From Nepenthes gracilis (taxonomy: Eukaryota; Streptophyta; Magnoliopsida; Caryophyllales; Nepenthaceae): a stretch of 64,000 nucleotides of DNA. The stretch is taken from positions 1,851,501 through 1,915,500 of the forward strand of contig BSYO01000033.1 in the NCBI GenBank assembly GCA_033239525.1. Reading direction: 5' to 3'. The notes under the pieces are model-generated. The model was not told the DNA's origin. It made no database searches and saw nothing but the letters and a program-made list of their open reading frames with translations. Both the position numbers and the translations under genes were made by a program. Below, piece after piece: positions 1-11,190 of the stretch. The stretch's first letter is position 1; the number at the start of each line of letters is the position of its first letter.

Positions 1-1009
1 GGCCGGTGAAAGTTGAAGATGGTGACGAGGGAGACGGAGTACAGAGCAAACATCGATGGGAGTACATTAAGGTTAACATGGATGGAGTTCCCGTTGGCAG
101 GAAAATTTGCGTCCTTGATCAAGTTAGCTATTCAAGCCTTGCACATCAATTGGAAGACATGTTTGGTTCGTACAAGATAATCTGTCATGATTTTTGAGAA
201 TTTCTTTTTTTTTTCTTTTTTATTATTTTTTTCAGTTGAACATAAGCCTAGTATTTACTTTCCTTTTTTCAGGGAGGCAAACGATAAATGGTTTACACTT
301 ATTCCAAGTTGGATCGGACTATGCTCTGTTTTATAAGGACATCGAGAGTAATTGGAGACCTGCTGGGGATGTGCCTTGGAAGTAAGTTTTTATGCTTCAA
401 GCATTTTATAGAAGTAAGGCTATAAATATCCATGGAACATTTTATAGAATTAGACTTATGAATATTTGATATGACATAATTTGCACTGGTTAACGCAATT
501 AGTAAGGATAAGTTGGGACGCGATGATTAAATATGTGATCATGAGTTGGATTCCTACTAGTGCATTACTTGACTTATCTAATAAGGTCATGAATCAATAA
601 ATTGATCCAAACCCATAAAATGGGGATGGTCATTATTTGTTGCAAAAGAAAAAATTTGATATTACTATTCAAATCTGGAAAGGAAGTTATTGAAAAGCCA
701 AAAAAAAAAAAGAAATCATCTGTCCTCAAATTGAGATAATTTGTTGTCGTTTATACTAGGGAAGAGAGAACTTCACCGTAAATGGTATGGACTGAATCAT
801 CACGAACACAATCTTCCAAAACACAACTACTACTTAAGAGTAGGATTTGGAAACAGTTGATTTTAGTACAGATGAAGTGAAGTTGTTCGTAGGGCTGCGT
901 TGAATTGGTGATTGAAGTGTGATAATTTTATGTGGGCAGGGAGTTTGCAGATTCTGCGACAAGGCTAAGGATAATGCGCAAGAATGAAGCATTTCTTCTA
1001 TCTTCATAG
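1..1009 (+). CDS. Aux/IAA transcriptional repressor, IAA32/IAA34-like (3' part only)
   Basis: Three exons read through: up to 165 (5' end outside the window), 273-381 and 940-1009 (stop TAG 1007-1009). Introns 166-272 and 382-939 are GT-AG and the reading phase is kept at both joins. The product carries the PB1-type domains III and IV of Aux/IAA proteins: a YIKVNMDGVPVGRK block followed by LEDMFG in exon 1, then INGLHLFQ, ALFYKD and GDVPWK in exons 2-3. The tail (RLRIMRKNEAFLLSS) resembles that of the IAA32/IAA34 subgroup. By family knowledge these are nuclear repressors that dimerise with auxin response factors; IAA32/34 lack the degron domain II, but that part is not visible here. It is convergent with the kinase gene at 2738-5516. 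Subfamily placement rests on recalled sequence similarity. Confidence 0.9.
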
Positions 1010-1411
1010 GCAATTTTGCTACCATCTTCTGTACTCTAATGGAGGGTTTGTTGATTTCCATCTGGATTTTGAGAGTGCAATTTATGCAACTGTATAACCA
1101 ATTAACCTTGTTAAATCTAGCCAGTCGAAAATTGCAATATGAAGCAGCCATGGCCAGTCACAAATTAACTAACAAATTTGTTATGGATCAAAACCAAGAG
1201 TTTATCTAGAATAAAGATCATAGCTCCGCAGAGGCTTCATCTGGACAGTTGGTTCCTAGGTCCTGTTCACCATAAATGAAAAAAATGTGCAGGGGCTCAT
1301 AATGTGTTCCTAGGAATAACAATCTAAGCATAAGCCCCCCCAAAAAAGGGGCAGAGAGTTACAAACTCTATTTGCCCAAATTGTAAGACTATTGTTTTTG
1401 GCATGAATAAA

Positions 1412-1438
1412 GACCGAGCTATTGAATGAAGCTCGGTC
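1412..1438. repeat. Perfect 9-bp inverted repeat (hairpin)
   Basis: GACCGAGCT (1412-1420) is separated by nine bases from its exact reverse complement AGCTCGGTC (1430-1438). It lies about 400 bp past the Aux/IAA stop codon, so it could form in an extended 3' UTR or belong to the surrounding repeat. There is no U-tract and no reason to call a terminator. Confidence 0.8.
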
Positions 1439-1891
1439 GAAAAATAAAACCTTTAGGATGCTGGTTCCCTTTGGCTAGTCAACAATGGAGATCCTATGTA
1501 TTACTTGGGGGAGAAGCAACAAAACTCCAAGGATCAAGACGAAGTCTTCGGTCAAGTATTCAACTCAAGAAGGATGCAGTATGCTTATCAAAATAGGCAC
1601 CCAGTTTGAGAAATGAAGATAATTTTTACGTACGAGTGAATTGGGTTGAACCAAGGGCACTCAAAGATGAAATACATGGGATCTTTTAAAAGTTGGAGAA
1701 GTGTGATATTTATAGGGAAGGGTTGAAGCGAATCATTGGTCCATGTATGCATCGCCTAATTGGCCTCATACTCTAGCCGCAGAAGAGAGGTTCGGACACC
1801 TATGGTCCAGCCTCGATGCCTCGGGAGTGGCCAATCAGTGTTAGTCCTTTCTGACCAGCTTTTCAAATGTGGCAGGAGCAATTTAGCATGT

Positions 1892-2187
1892 TATGCTGGT
1901 AGCTAGCAGGCCAGGTGTGTCAACGCACCCATTGGTTGACATAGATATTCCCTTTGTCTAATTACGGGCTTCTTTGATCCAGGAGAATGTTCACCTGGTG
2001 GGGCCCCCACTAGCCCTAAACTTCAGTTCTTTTGGCACGCTATGCTGGTAGCTAGCAGGCCAGGTGTGCGAATGCACCCATTGGTTGACGTAGATATTCC
2101 CTTTGTCACATTGAGGGCTTCTTTGATCTGGAAGAATGTTCCCCTGGTGGGGCGCCCCTACTAGCCCTAAACTTTGGTTCTTTTGGA
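1892..2187. repeat. Tandem duplication, 149-bp period
   Basis: Two head-to-tail copies start at 1892 and 2041, both opening with TATGCTGGTAGCTAGCAGG. They stay aligned through the CACCCATTGGTTGAC block and the ACTAGCCCTAAACTT block, with scattered substitutions and short indels. This is a local duplication inside a non-coding repeat. The reading frame at 1991-2236 on the minus strand is just the duplicated DNA and is not called as a gene. Confidence 0.85.
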
Positions 2188-2737
2188 GCTGCCTCGTAGG
2201 CAACAGCAGGTTTGGTGATGTGGAGGAGGATGTCATCTAGGTCACAATCTCCTCGAAGAACCAACTCACATGGGTCAATATGATCCGAGGAGGTTCCTAG
2301 GCCCAGCTATCACCAACATGAATTCAAGGCGCGTAACACCCACAAATTTAATGGGAAACAAACCATAAACAAAGACAATATCACTTCCCCTAAGAGGCCA
2401 CATTCAGTAGCTAGCTTCATAATCGAATGAATTATTCTACCTCTATGAAGCAAAAAGTTTCGCAGGAAGGTAATTGAAAAGAAACAAAAAATATAGATGA
2501 CCAAGGCAGAATTTGACATATATAAATATACATACTTGCAATCAACTTCACTACAATAAAAATCACAACGCAGAAGAGAATTACGTTCGTACAATTGGCC
2601 TACCTTCTTATTGCATATAGCCAATCAATTTCACTTTCGCCCCCATGACTGAGTAGCCTTCTTGGATAGAAACTCCAATAAGAAACCCATCTCAAAACCT
2701 TTCTGCTAACCGAGCTTGCAAACTTCAAATCATTGCC

Positions 2738-5516
2738 TTAAGCACTTGACTCCGACAATCTGTCTAAAGCATCTGAGACATGTCTCATCGAAGGTCTCCT
2801 TTCAGGGCTGCTATTCACACAAGCCATTGCAATCTTTAGAACAACAACAATCTCATCCTCCTTATCCGCTTCTTGAGCTAAACATGGATCTAAGACATCT
2901 ACAAGTGGCTGCTTCTCCTCCACGCAGTGCTGAATCCACTGCACGAGGTCCATTTCTGAAGTACCCACTAGGACTAATGGTGGCCTACCTGTTATCATTT
3001 CCAATAAGATCACCCCAAATGAGTAAACATCCCACTTCTGGGACGGCTTCACCGCCTTAAGTACTTCGGGAGCTTGGTAATATGACAACGATGATGTTGT
3101 GTTTCTGGTAGAGCCGCTAGGCACTTCCGATGGCAGTTTCTCAAAGGTCATTCTTCCTGATTGTAGGGAGGGTGACCCTCCAGCAATGTCTGCCAGGCGG
3201 CTAAGGCCAAAATCTGAAATTTTGGCTTCCATGTTCTGTGCAAGCAGTATGTTACTTGGCTTCAAATCGCCATGCACGTACTTCTTGGGGCTAAACTCGT
3301 GCAAGTAAGTGAGGCCCTTGGCAATCCCTTTCATGGATTTCAACCGAGCAGACCATGATAGAGGCATAAAAGATGCCATCCCTGGCTTTCCTATTGACAT
3401 CAACAGATACCAAAGAAAAAAATTAACCTCAGGGTTTGATAGTCAATCATCAAGCAGAAGCAACAACCACGAATAGAAGGAAATACTAGGGTTTGTTTTA
3501 AACCAACAAATCTGTAGCATGATTGTATCTCTTTCCTGTCTAACGCAAGTACCACGTACATGATAACACTGACATCTATTGATATGAATGAATTATGTTA
3601 ATTATGACTAGCTTTTAAGGGTTTTTTTTTTTCAAATGTGACTTGAATTTTCAAACATCTAAATGCAATCAATGATTCTACAGTCACATTATAAAGATGT
3701 AGAATTAGCCATTAGTATATATGATTAATGCAAAAAAAAAAAAAGCCATGTAACCATGGATGCAAGACATCCATGCAAAATTCCATCATACAAGTACATG
3801 GTTCCAAACAAGAATGGAAAGTATTGACGTATTGTTGCTGTATAACTTGGTGGTCATGGATTTGAAAGGTGGAAACAACATTTTTTTATAATACAATATA
3901 AGACTATATATAGCCGACCAAAAATGATCCGATCCCTCCTTGGATCCCAAGCACAGCAGGCACTCTGTCCACCAGAATGCCCCTTTTTTGTACTCATACA
4001 GGGTTCCAAACACACCATAAACTTTGCAACTCTTACCATGAATTGCAGTAGCAAGGTTTCCATTAGGAAGATATTCATATATGAGTAGCTTCTCATCAAC
4101 GGACCAGTAGTAAGCTCTTAACGTGACAATATTGGGATGCCTGAGCTTCCCAATTGCTTCAACCTCCGTCTGAAACTCCTTAAGCCTCTGAGAGCCACCT
4201 TCACCAAGCCTTCTCACTGCTAAGGTAAGTCCCTCCTCAAGGACCACCTTATATACAATCCCAATTCCACTCTTTCCGAGTACAAAAGCCGATGCCTTCA
4301 AAAGCTCATCGAGATCAAATGCAACTTGTGTATCCAACGGCACAAGATCATACTGATCCACATTTTCTGATACCGTCTCCTCTGAATCATCTTTCCTAAA
4401 GCACAGGCACTCTTTCCTTCCCTTTCCTCCTTTCTCAAAACCGGAACCATTCTCATTCCTTCTTTTACTACGCGGGAAAACTCGCGTGTAGCAATACGAG
4501 AACAACAATGCAATGAAGCAAATCCCAACTGCATCGCCCGCTATTATGGCTGTTACAGCAATTTTACTAAGCCCTCTTCCCTTAATGTTTCTAAACGTAT
4601 CGCCATAATCCCGGGGTGGATAGTTGCTTGGTAGATAAGGGTATGAGGATGGTGAACTAGCACCTGAAGAATCCGAAGGACAAGGATTCTTCAAAGGAGG
4701 GCCACAGAGCCCAGGATTTCCAATGAAAGCTGTTGGCCCTCTGTTCATTAGAGCACCATTTTGCGGAATCGGTCCACTCAAATTGTTATAAGAAAGATCG
4801 ATATAGACCTTCTCAGGAAGGTCGCCAAGGCTAGCAGGGATTGAGCCACTAAACAAATTGTGTGATAAATCAACAGTGCCTTGCAATTTAGACAGATTTC
4901 CCAAGTCACTACGAAGTGGGCCATTGAATCTATTATATGAAAGATCGAGCCTTTCTAGCAAAGCCAAACCAGTGCCAAACCCATCTGGGAGACGCTCACT
5001 GAAATTGTTATGACTCAGATCCAGAGTCCTCAGTCTCTTACAGTGAATAATTGATGTGGGTAAGGAGCCGTTGAAGAGATTTTGAGATAAATCTAAGTTT
5101 TGCAGATAATTAAGCTTCCCTACCACAGAAGGCAGAGGCCCAGAAAATGAATTGCCATAAAGGACCAAACTCAGAAGTCCTTGAGCTTGAAAGAGCTCAA
5201 TAGGCAGAGGTCCATAGAACTTGTTGTTCCTTAAATTAAGATGGCGAAGCTGATTGAGAGAACCAAGAGCTGGAGTAAGAAACCCAGAGAGTTTCTTCTT
5301 CGGAATGCTAACAGACACAACTTTTTGCTCAGTACAAGTGACGCCATTCCATGAACAAGGGTTTTCATCAGAGTAATTCCAGTTACTCAGAGACCCTTCC
5401 GGGTCCTGATAAATGGACTGTTTGAATGATAGAAGCGCTAGGCCTTCATTATTAAGACAACCCACTCGAGCGTCAGAGTTAAAGAGAAGGATAACCAGCA
5501 AAAGCAAATGAAACAT
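2738..5516 (-). CDS. ZAR1: LRR receptor-like kinase, ZAR1-like
   Basis: Two exons, 5516-4037 and 3390-2738, joined across a GT-AG intron (4036-3391) with phase kept, give 710 residues. I chose the ATG at 5516 because a signal peptide ([14 protein letters not shown]) follows at once; the frame stays open upstream to 5597. Order: LRR N-terminal cap with a CSWNGVTC pair, about five to six LRRs (roughly 70-260), a transmembrane helix near 318-344, and a kinase domain from about 405. The glycine loop is GKSGIG near 414. The usual VAVK lysine is Arg (AVRR, near 435). The catalytic loop is HGDLKPSN (533-540, non-RD) and DFG is 553-555. It matches Arabidopsis ZAR1 (At2g01210) almost colinearly as recalled. 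ZAR1 acts at the plasma membrane in the zygote's asymmetric division. Whether this protein phosphorylates substrates is open. Confidence 0.9.
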
Positions 5517-5824
5517 TGCCAAAAATGTGACCGTTGGAGGAATTTTCACGGCGAAAAAGACCTCAAATGTCTCACTTGAGAGCCTCTGCAAGGGCAAGAC
5601 GTGAGGAGGGCGAGCAGTACCTGAGAGAAAGAGAAGCAGGGTGTGGCTATGATTCTCTGTGTCGAAGCTTTTGGCAGGACTAACAGGGAGAAGAGGTAAG
5701 TGCTGAACGATGAGAAAGGCGTAGGTTTACAGCTTGCAGGACCGTGGCAAAATGGATTGCAAGTGTAGTGTAAGAGATGATAGCAGCAGAAAATAAATAG
5801 CGGATAATTAACATTTAATTCCAT

Positions 5825-7452
5825 AATTTTCTGTATTTAATTAAGTATGAGTAATTTATGAAGTTACAAAGCACCGAGACCGATAGTCGGTGAGAGCAGC
5901 GAGTACTTCAAAAAAGTTACTTCATCATGGGATGGAAAATTTATCTAACGGGCATGAATTAAAGGATGGTACGCTCTAGGCAATCATCATCTCACGTTAA
6001 AAATGTACATATTTATATTTATATTTATTTATTTATTTATTTATAATTTTGAACTAAAAATTGAATTGGACAAAATTTACAAAAAAATTTAAAAATAATT
6101 ACCTTCCATAAGTTAAAATCTTTCACAATTTTCTATAATTTCATATATGTACTAGTATATTAAGAATTTGTATTTATAAAAAAATTATATTTTAAAATTG
6201 GTATATATAAATATTATTTATTTAAATAATATATTTTAATAAATAATAATTTTTAATTTAATTTCATAGTTAATTTTATGTGTATATTTCATGTCATTAT
6301 TTCATTTGAATTATCTATTAATTCTATACAAATTATTACATATTTACACATTATAAAATACATTTGTATTAATAAGTAGAAAAATTAAAAGTACAGTCCA
6401 TTATAGGTCTTGATATTTAACTGCCTAATATTTTCCTATAACTTAAAAAATTATTTTACATTATTATTTAAATTATAAAATAAAACTTATAATACTATAA
6501 TAATACGTTATCAAAAAACAATACATGTTAACATCTATTAAATTTTGTGGGTGTTAACCACTCTTTATTATCTGGTATAATATTTTTTTTAAATTATTTT
6601 TTTATAATATGTGAATTTATTAGTTATTATTATCGATATCAATCATTACTATGGAGAATTTTCATCAGAGTGATTTTCATAACTTGATACTTCACAAATA
6701 CAACATTTGGCGAGAACAATTCATATTTAGCAGCAGATATTGAAAAAGTTAACGTTAAATTATATTTTAAATTTAGATTAAATATATTAAATAGACCCAT
6801 TTAAATATTGAATATAATTAAATTGACATTAATTTATTCATTAACTATAATTTATTGAGAAAAAAAGGACTCCAAATTGAGGTGGGTCATTGCCAACCAT
6901 GCATTAAAGCATAAGAAGGTAGGAGTGGTATGATTTGATTATCATCTTTAAGGGAGGGTTAAGCTACTAGGCATCTTTTTGTCGGTCTAGTTGCAGGCTA
7001 TTTATTGTACATTTGATAAGTCAATATCACTCAATTATTTTTTAGTCCGATATACTTATTTGGGTAAGAGGGTAGGAAAAACAGGGATTCTGCCTCGTAA
7101 AATACTGTATTTTATATATTTTTTTAAAAATAATGAAATTTTAATATTTTATAAAATAAGATTTTCAAAAGTTAGGTGACTTTCAATTCATAAGACTGTC
7201 AAATATAGATTCGAGAGCTCATTGCTGATGAGTGATGGCGATATGTTCTGCATTAATGAAGAACAGCATTGCATGATGTGGCCACCATCGGTGATGACAT
7301 ACAACTTTTGATGGAGAAAGAAAGAAAAATAAAAGATGAAGTTGTAAGATAGAAACTATTTTTAAGGTAGCCACCTAATCCTTCCTTGCTCAACCACTAT
7401 TGGCCGGTTTAAAGTGTTAGGAAATATAACAAAATTAATTAAGATTTTATTG
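5825..7452. other. AT-rich intergenic stretch
   Basis: No gene supported. It contains the kinase gene's upstream region, short simple tracts such as a (TTTA)n run near 6015-6045, and long A/T runs. The 62-codon frame at 6991-7179 has AT-driven composition and matches nothing I recognise. Confidence 0.6.
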
Positions 7453-7893
7453 TGATGTGTATCTGGATTCGATTTTAAACAGATTCGAATTTATCTGGAT
7501 GGTTCGACCCGACTCCGTTTATTAAGTCTGAATTCTACATACCACTAAAGTGAACAAGAGGTCAGTGTGTCGGCAGGAGGTTGTCCCACCGAAAACACTC
7601 TGACGCTCAAGCCAGTAAAAAGCCTTTGAATCAATAAAAGTAAACTGATAAGCAAAAAAGAGAGAGAAAGAGAGTAGGATGGTCGGAAGTGTTGGCCCGT
7701 TGAAAAATGTTTACCGCCTTTTTGGGCTTGCTGCTATAGTATTTCCGTTCAACATTTCGGTTGACTGTCTGTACGCGAGTTGGCCGCCTGCTAGCATCTC
7801 GACAGTCAACACTTGCATTGATATTCTTTGACCTGCTATAGTATTTGGGCCTTTTTTGATCGTGTGTCAGCCCATACTATAATATACCCATCA
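7453..7893 (-). mobile_element. Solo LTR of a Tat-type Ty3/Gypsy element
   Basis: The 441-bp unit starts TGATGTGTATCTGG and ends ATATACCCATCA. It is flanked by an exact 5-bp duplication TATTG (7448-7452 and 7894-7898). Both termini, and the internal blocks AACAAGAGGTCAG and CTCTGACGCTCAAG, match the LTRs at 46582-47788 and 56390-57580, so it belongs to a short relative of that family. No primer site or internal sequence remains, as expected after LTR-LTR recombination. Strand is assigned by analogy with the full-length element. Confidence 0.9.
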
Positions 7894-8359
7894 TATTGTA
7901 TCCCATAATGTAAGTTTTTATCCTTATTTTATAAAATAATGTTACCGAAGTAGTGTAATTATCTTAAATTTACAAACTTATATCCAATAATTTTTAAAAG
8001 AATTCTAATTTTTTTAATTTCACAGATTTTAAATCTTGTCATTTTATTATTATTCTCAACTTGATGTTTGACAGATAATTTTGATACTTTTCTCCCATTT
8101 TAATTTCATATTAAAATTCATTATCCATATTTTGATCGGTATAATAAAGCCCCTCACTTGTGGCACTCCAATAGCAGGATCAAAATATTGAGAAAAATTA
8201 TTATTAAAAATACATAAATATTTTTTTATATTTGAAAAACTATTAAAGTATCATAATACTTATATTAAAAAATTAAAAAAAATCTATTTTCATATTTTTT
8301 TAAATAATATTCAATTCTCCTACGTGCTCCCCTCTATCTTTAGAAGAAATAGATTGAGG

Positions 8360-8382
8360 GACGCTATGATACGGGTAGCGTC
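8360..8382. repeat. Short perfect hairpin
   Basis: GACGCTA (8360-8366) and TAGCGTC (8376-8382) form a 7-bp stem around nine bases. The flanks are also partly complementary (TTGAGGG upstream, CTCAACCCTC downstream), which could extend the structure. Function unknown; it may be the core of a decayed inverted-repeat element. Confidence 0.6.
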
Positions 8383-8726
8383 TCAACCCTCTATCTCTTA
8401 TTATTTTTTAGATAGGGAGGACCAAAGGGATAATAGTTAAAACTTTAAAAAAATAATAATAATAAATTAAATAACCTTTTATATTTGAATTTCACCTAAG
8501 TTAATATTTCAATAATAATAATAATATAATAAAATAACTATTTTATGATTATATAATAAAATAATTATATTAATCTGAATTGTCGGTTAGCGGAGGGAGC
8601 ACGCCGTTTCTGGATCAAGAATTTCCTTTCTCTTCCGGTCTGTTTCCTCTTCGACTCATCAGTTTCTAAAATTCCGGCTAATCGTGGCAGCCATTGACGC
8701 CGATTGGCAGTTCTCTTCCCCTCGAT

Positions 8727-8867
8727 ATGACGATGAAGAAGAAGTATAAAGATTTCGTCGCCGACGCATCTCCACCGAACCGAGTGATGATCCCCTTTTA
8801 TAATATCAGAAAATATAAGCTTGAATCCTCCAAGCTAATTTTGAAGGGAAATTCAGAGCCTGTTTGA
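8727..8867 (+). CDS. Possible short reading frame of unknown nature
   Basis: A 46-codon frame opens with ATGACGATG and three lysine codons after a GC-richer stretch (about 8580-8760) that looks like a 5' leader in this AT-rich surrounding. I recognise no family. It could be the first exon of an unseen gene, a pseudogene fragment or chance. It is listed because the composition change at 8580 is sharp. Confidence 0.2.
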   Translation: MTMKKKYKDFVADASPPNRVMIPFYNIRKYKLESSKLILKGNSEPV

Positions 8868-9214
8868 CACAATTTTCGGAAATTGTTCATATAAAAATTA
8901 TATTTTATATCTATTGTTATTGGAAAAGGTTTTTAAAGAAATTTTAAATCAGGATTTTTAAATAAAAAAAAACCCAGAGTAATTTTTCAGAAGAAACTTG
9001 AACAGTATTTTGGACGAGATAATTTTACTTTTTTTTTTCAAAAAAAAAAAAAAAACTATTTTGGGGATTAGGCTAAGCATTCTTCTCATGATTTTTTTTT
9101 TTTTTAAGAATTAATTCATCGAGCTTACCTAATGAATGTTTCTGTTAACTTGCTGGAACCAAAAATTTCGTTGAAGGATTGTCTGAAAGAACTCCTATTC
9201 GCTGTTGCGGGAAA

Positions 9215-9487
9215 ATGAAAGGCATTGTATGGCATGAAGAAACAGGAACAATGTTTGCAGTTTTAGGGTTCTGGTTTGTTGCATCCTATTATTATATGGG
9301 TATATACAACAACGAGACGAAACGAATCAGACATCTTCAATTGATTATGATGGGGGATGCAATTTCATCCTCCCATTACTGGAATTCATCCATAGACATC
9401 GTGGAGAGCAAGCAGCCATTGAAGCACAAACAAGGAAAAAGAGATCTACCATTTATGCTAACATTTGAAAGCTTCGCACTTAGCTGA
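9215..9487 (+). CDS. Unrecognised 90-codon frame
   Basis: From the ATG at 9215 the frame encodes about 90 residues with an aromatic, moderately hydrophobic stretch (FAVLGFWFVASYYYMGIY) near the N terminus and a basic, polar remainder. No known domain, splice context or conserved motif was identified. It may continue from the weak candidate at 8727-8867, but I could not connect the two with a convincing intron. Confidence 0.2.
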   Translation: MKGIVWHEETGTMFAVLGFWFVASYYYMGIYNNETKRIRHLQLIMMGDAISSSHYWNSSIDIVESKQPLKHKQGKRDLPFMLTFESFALS

Positions 9488-9601
9488 ATTAGTAGTAATT
9501 AATCCATCTTTTTTCTTTTGGCGGCGTTGTACACTGTTTCGAGTTCAACAGAGAAGCCAGAGATCCCTACCAGCGCTGTCAAATTTCTAATCCAAACGAG
9601 T

Positions 9602-9841
9602 TCAGCCACCGCATCCCGCCCCGCATCCGGCGCCGCAGCCGGTGGCACAACCGGCACTGTGGTCCATATGAGTAACGGCGTCTCTGTCTCTAGACGCGCC
9701 ATCTGAGCAGGAGAAAATGACCGCCGCGATGAGAGAGAGAGAAAGCACAGCAACCCACAGGAGCAGAAGGGAAGCTTCTAACTGCGTGCCGCCTCTGTCT
9801 CCACCCACGACGGTAATCACCTCTTTCCATTCCCTTGTCAT
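9602..9841 (-). CDS. Small single-pass membrane protein with Cys/Gly-rich tail
   Basis: About 79 codons from the ATG at 9841 (an earlier in-frame ATG at 9874 is also possible). A short polar N terminus leads into one hydrophobic segment (ASLLLLWVAVLSLSLIAAVIF). A short polar linker follows, then a C-terminal run of Gly-Cys repeats (GCGAGCGAGCGG) ending at a TGA. Small plant proteins with one helix followed by a Gly/Cys-rich tail are familiar to me, but I cannot name this one. The GC content is clearly above the flanks, which supports coding. The frame at 9499-9753 on the same strand overlaps it in another phase and is less protein-like. The true start or an upstream exon is uncertain. Confidence 0.45.
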   Translation of the reverse strand: MTREWKEVITVVGGDRGGTQLEASLLLLWVAVLSLSLIAAVIFSCSDGASRDRDAVTHMDHSAGCATGCGAGCGAGCGG

Positions 9842-9874
9842 CCCCTCTCTGTTTACCTCTCTGCGTGCGCGCAC

Positions 9875-11190
9875 GGTCCCTTTTCTTTATCCCCCTGATT
9901 TCTCTTCTCCTCCTCTCCTTCTCCGTAGAGGCCGCTGAGAAATGCCGTCGTGCTTCTCACCGTTGTATTCTGTGCCCTTCGAAGACCTTTTGCGCTCTTC
10001 GCTTTAATGGGGGGATTGTTACACGGTCATCGAGATAATTAGTGGCCTATCACTTATAAATACGAATACTTTACTTTATTTTTTTATTTGAGATATTTTC
10101 GAAAATAAAGTCATATTTTTTTTGAAAAAAAATAAATAATACATTAAACTATAATGACCCAACCTCATAATTCAATAAAAACAAGCTTATGAAAATATGT
10201 AATGTCACTATAATCGTTTTTTCGGTGGGACTATATTGCCAAAATGACTTCCACTTGTAGATTCTAATTTATTTCTTCTCCACTTTTGCAATTAAATTAT
10301 ATCTGATGATTTGCCTTTGATTTTCAAGTTTCAATTTGCCTTTCTTTTTTCTTCATTTTACTTTGATAAGATTAAGCTGTTCACTACTATTTATAGTTTA
10401 AAAAGAAGCCAATGTGACAGATGCTGATGATATTGGGTTGTATAGTGCTAATTAGACAGCAGCTTTTGGTGGATATTATTGGATAGGATGAAGATTTGAT
10501 TAAAATTTTATCGTTTTAATAGCCTAAAATTTTATTTAATATGAGTAATATATAAAAATAAGCTTGATCAATGGTCACGATTGAAACTGTTCTTTTTTTT
10601 GTTTTTTGGGTGAGATTAACTTTTTTGAAAAAATATTATCATCTCCTCATAACAAGCAAACTTAATTCCTCTCTAGAACAGAAATGCTAGTTCTACAAGA
10701 CTGAATTCCTCATCATTCCATGACCAAGATAAGGACATAACAAGCAAAGTTAATTGAAAAACAGGAAGGTGAAATTCCATAGGAGATGATGATGAACCAC
10801 AACGAGTATCTTCTGATGTTCTATGAAAATCTGAGAGACCCAATTAATCTATCAGTCATAAGATAATAAGACTTAACTTGCCAACGCTCCTCTCGCACCC
10901 ATCTCCTTCATGGCTTCTCCCTCTCGGAATTCTGACAAGAAAACACAATAAAATTTTACCTTACAATGTAAAAGCAAACTTTTCTGACATACCAAGCTTA
11001 TTTTTCCTTTCCATTAAAGAACAACATCTTCCTTTATTCAATTCCTCATTTATCATAACAATTGGTATTTGCTGAAATTCTTATCGTCATCATACAATAA
11101 CTTCGTATTAATCAAATCAGTGTCTTGTGGTTAGCGGGACCTGTCCCCCATAGAAATTGAGGGAGTCCTCTAACTTGATTGGAGCCATAG
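9875..11190. other. Intergenic stretch ahead of the NDT2-like 3' end
   Basis: The left part is probably the promoter or 5' leader of the small membrane protein. From about 10040 on the sequence is AT-rich with no recognised gene. The right end should contain the 3' UTR of the minus-strand carrier gene. The small frame at 10878-11075 lies in that 3' UTR area and is not supported. Confidence 0.6.

Larger units (their letters stand above)
1010..2737. other. Spacer between two convergent genes, partly repetitive
   Basis: No supported gene. It should hold the 3' UTRs of the Aux/IAA gene and the kinase gene. From about 1320 to 2320 base composition is less AT-rich and resembles a degraded LTR-type repeat, with a hairpin at 1412-1438 and a tandem duplication at 1892-2187. 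No LTR boundaries or target duplication could be found. Confidence 0.6.

Noticed and set aside
4298..4534. 78-codon minus-strand frame in the kinase exon
   Set aside because: Alternate frame of the ZAR1-like coding exon.
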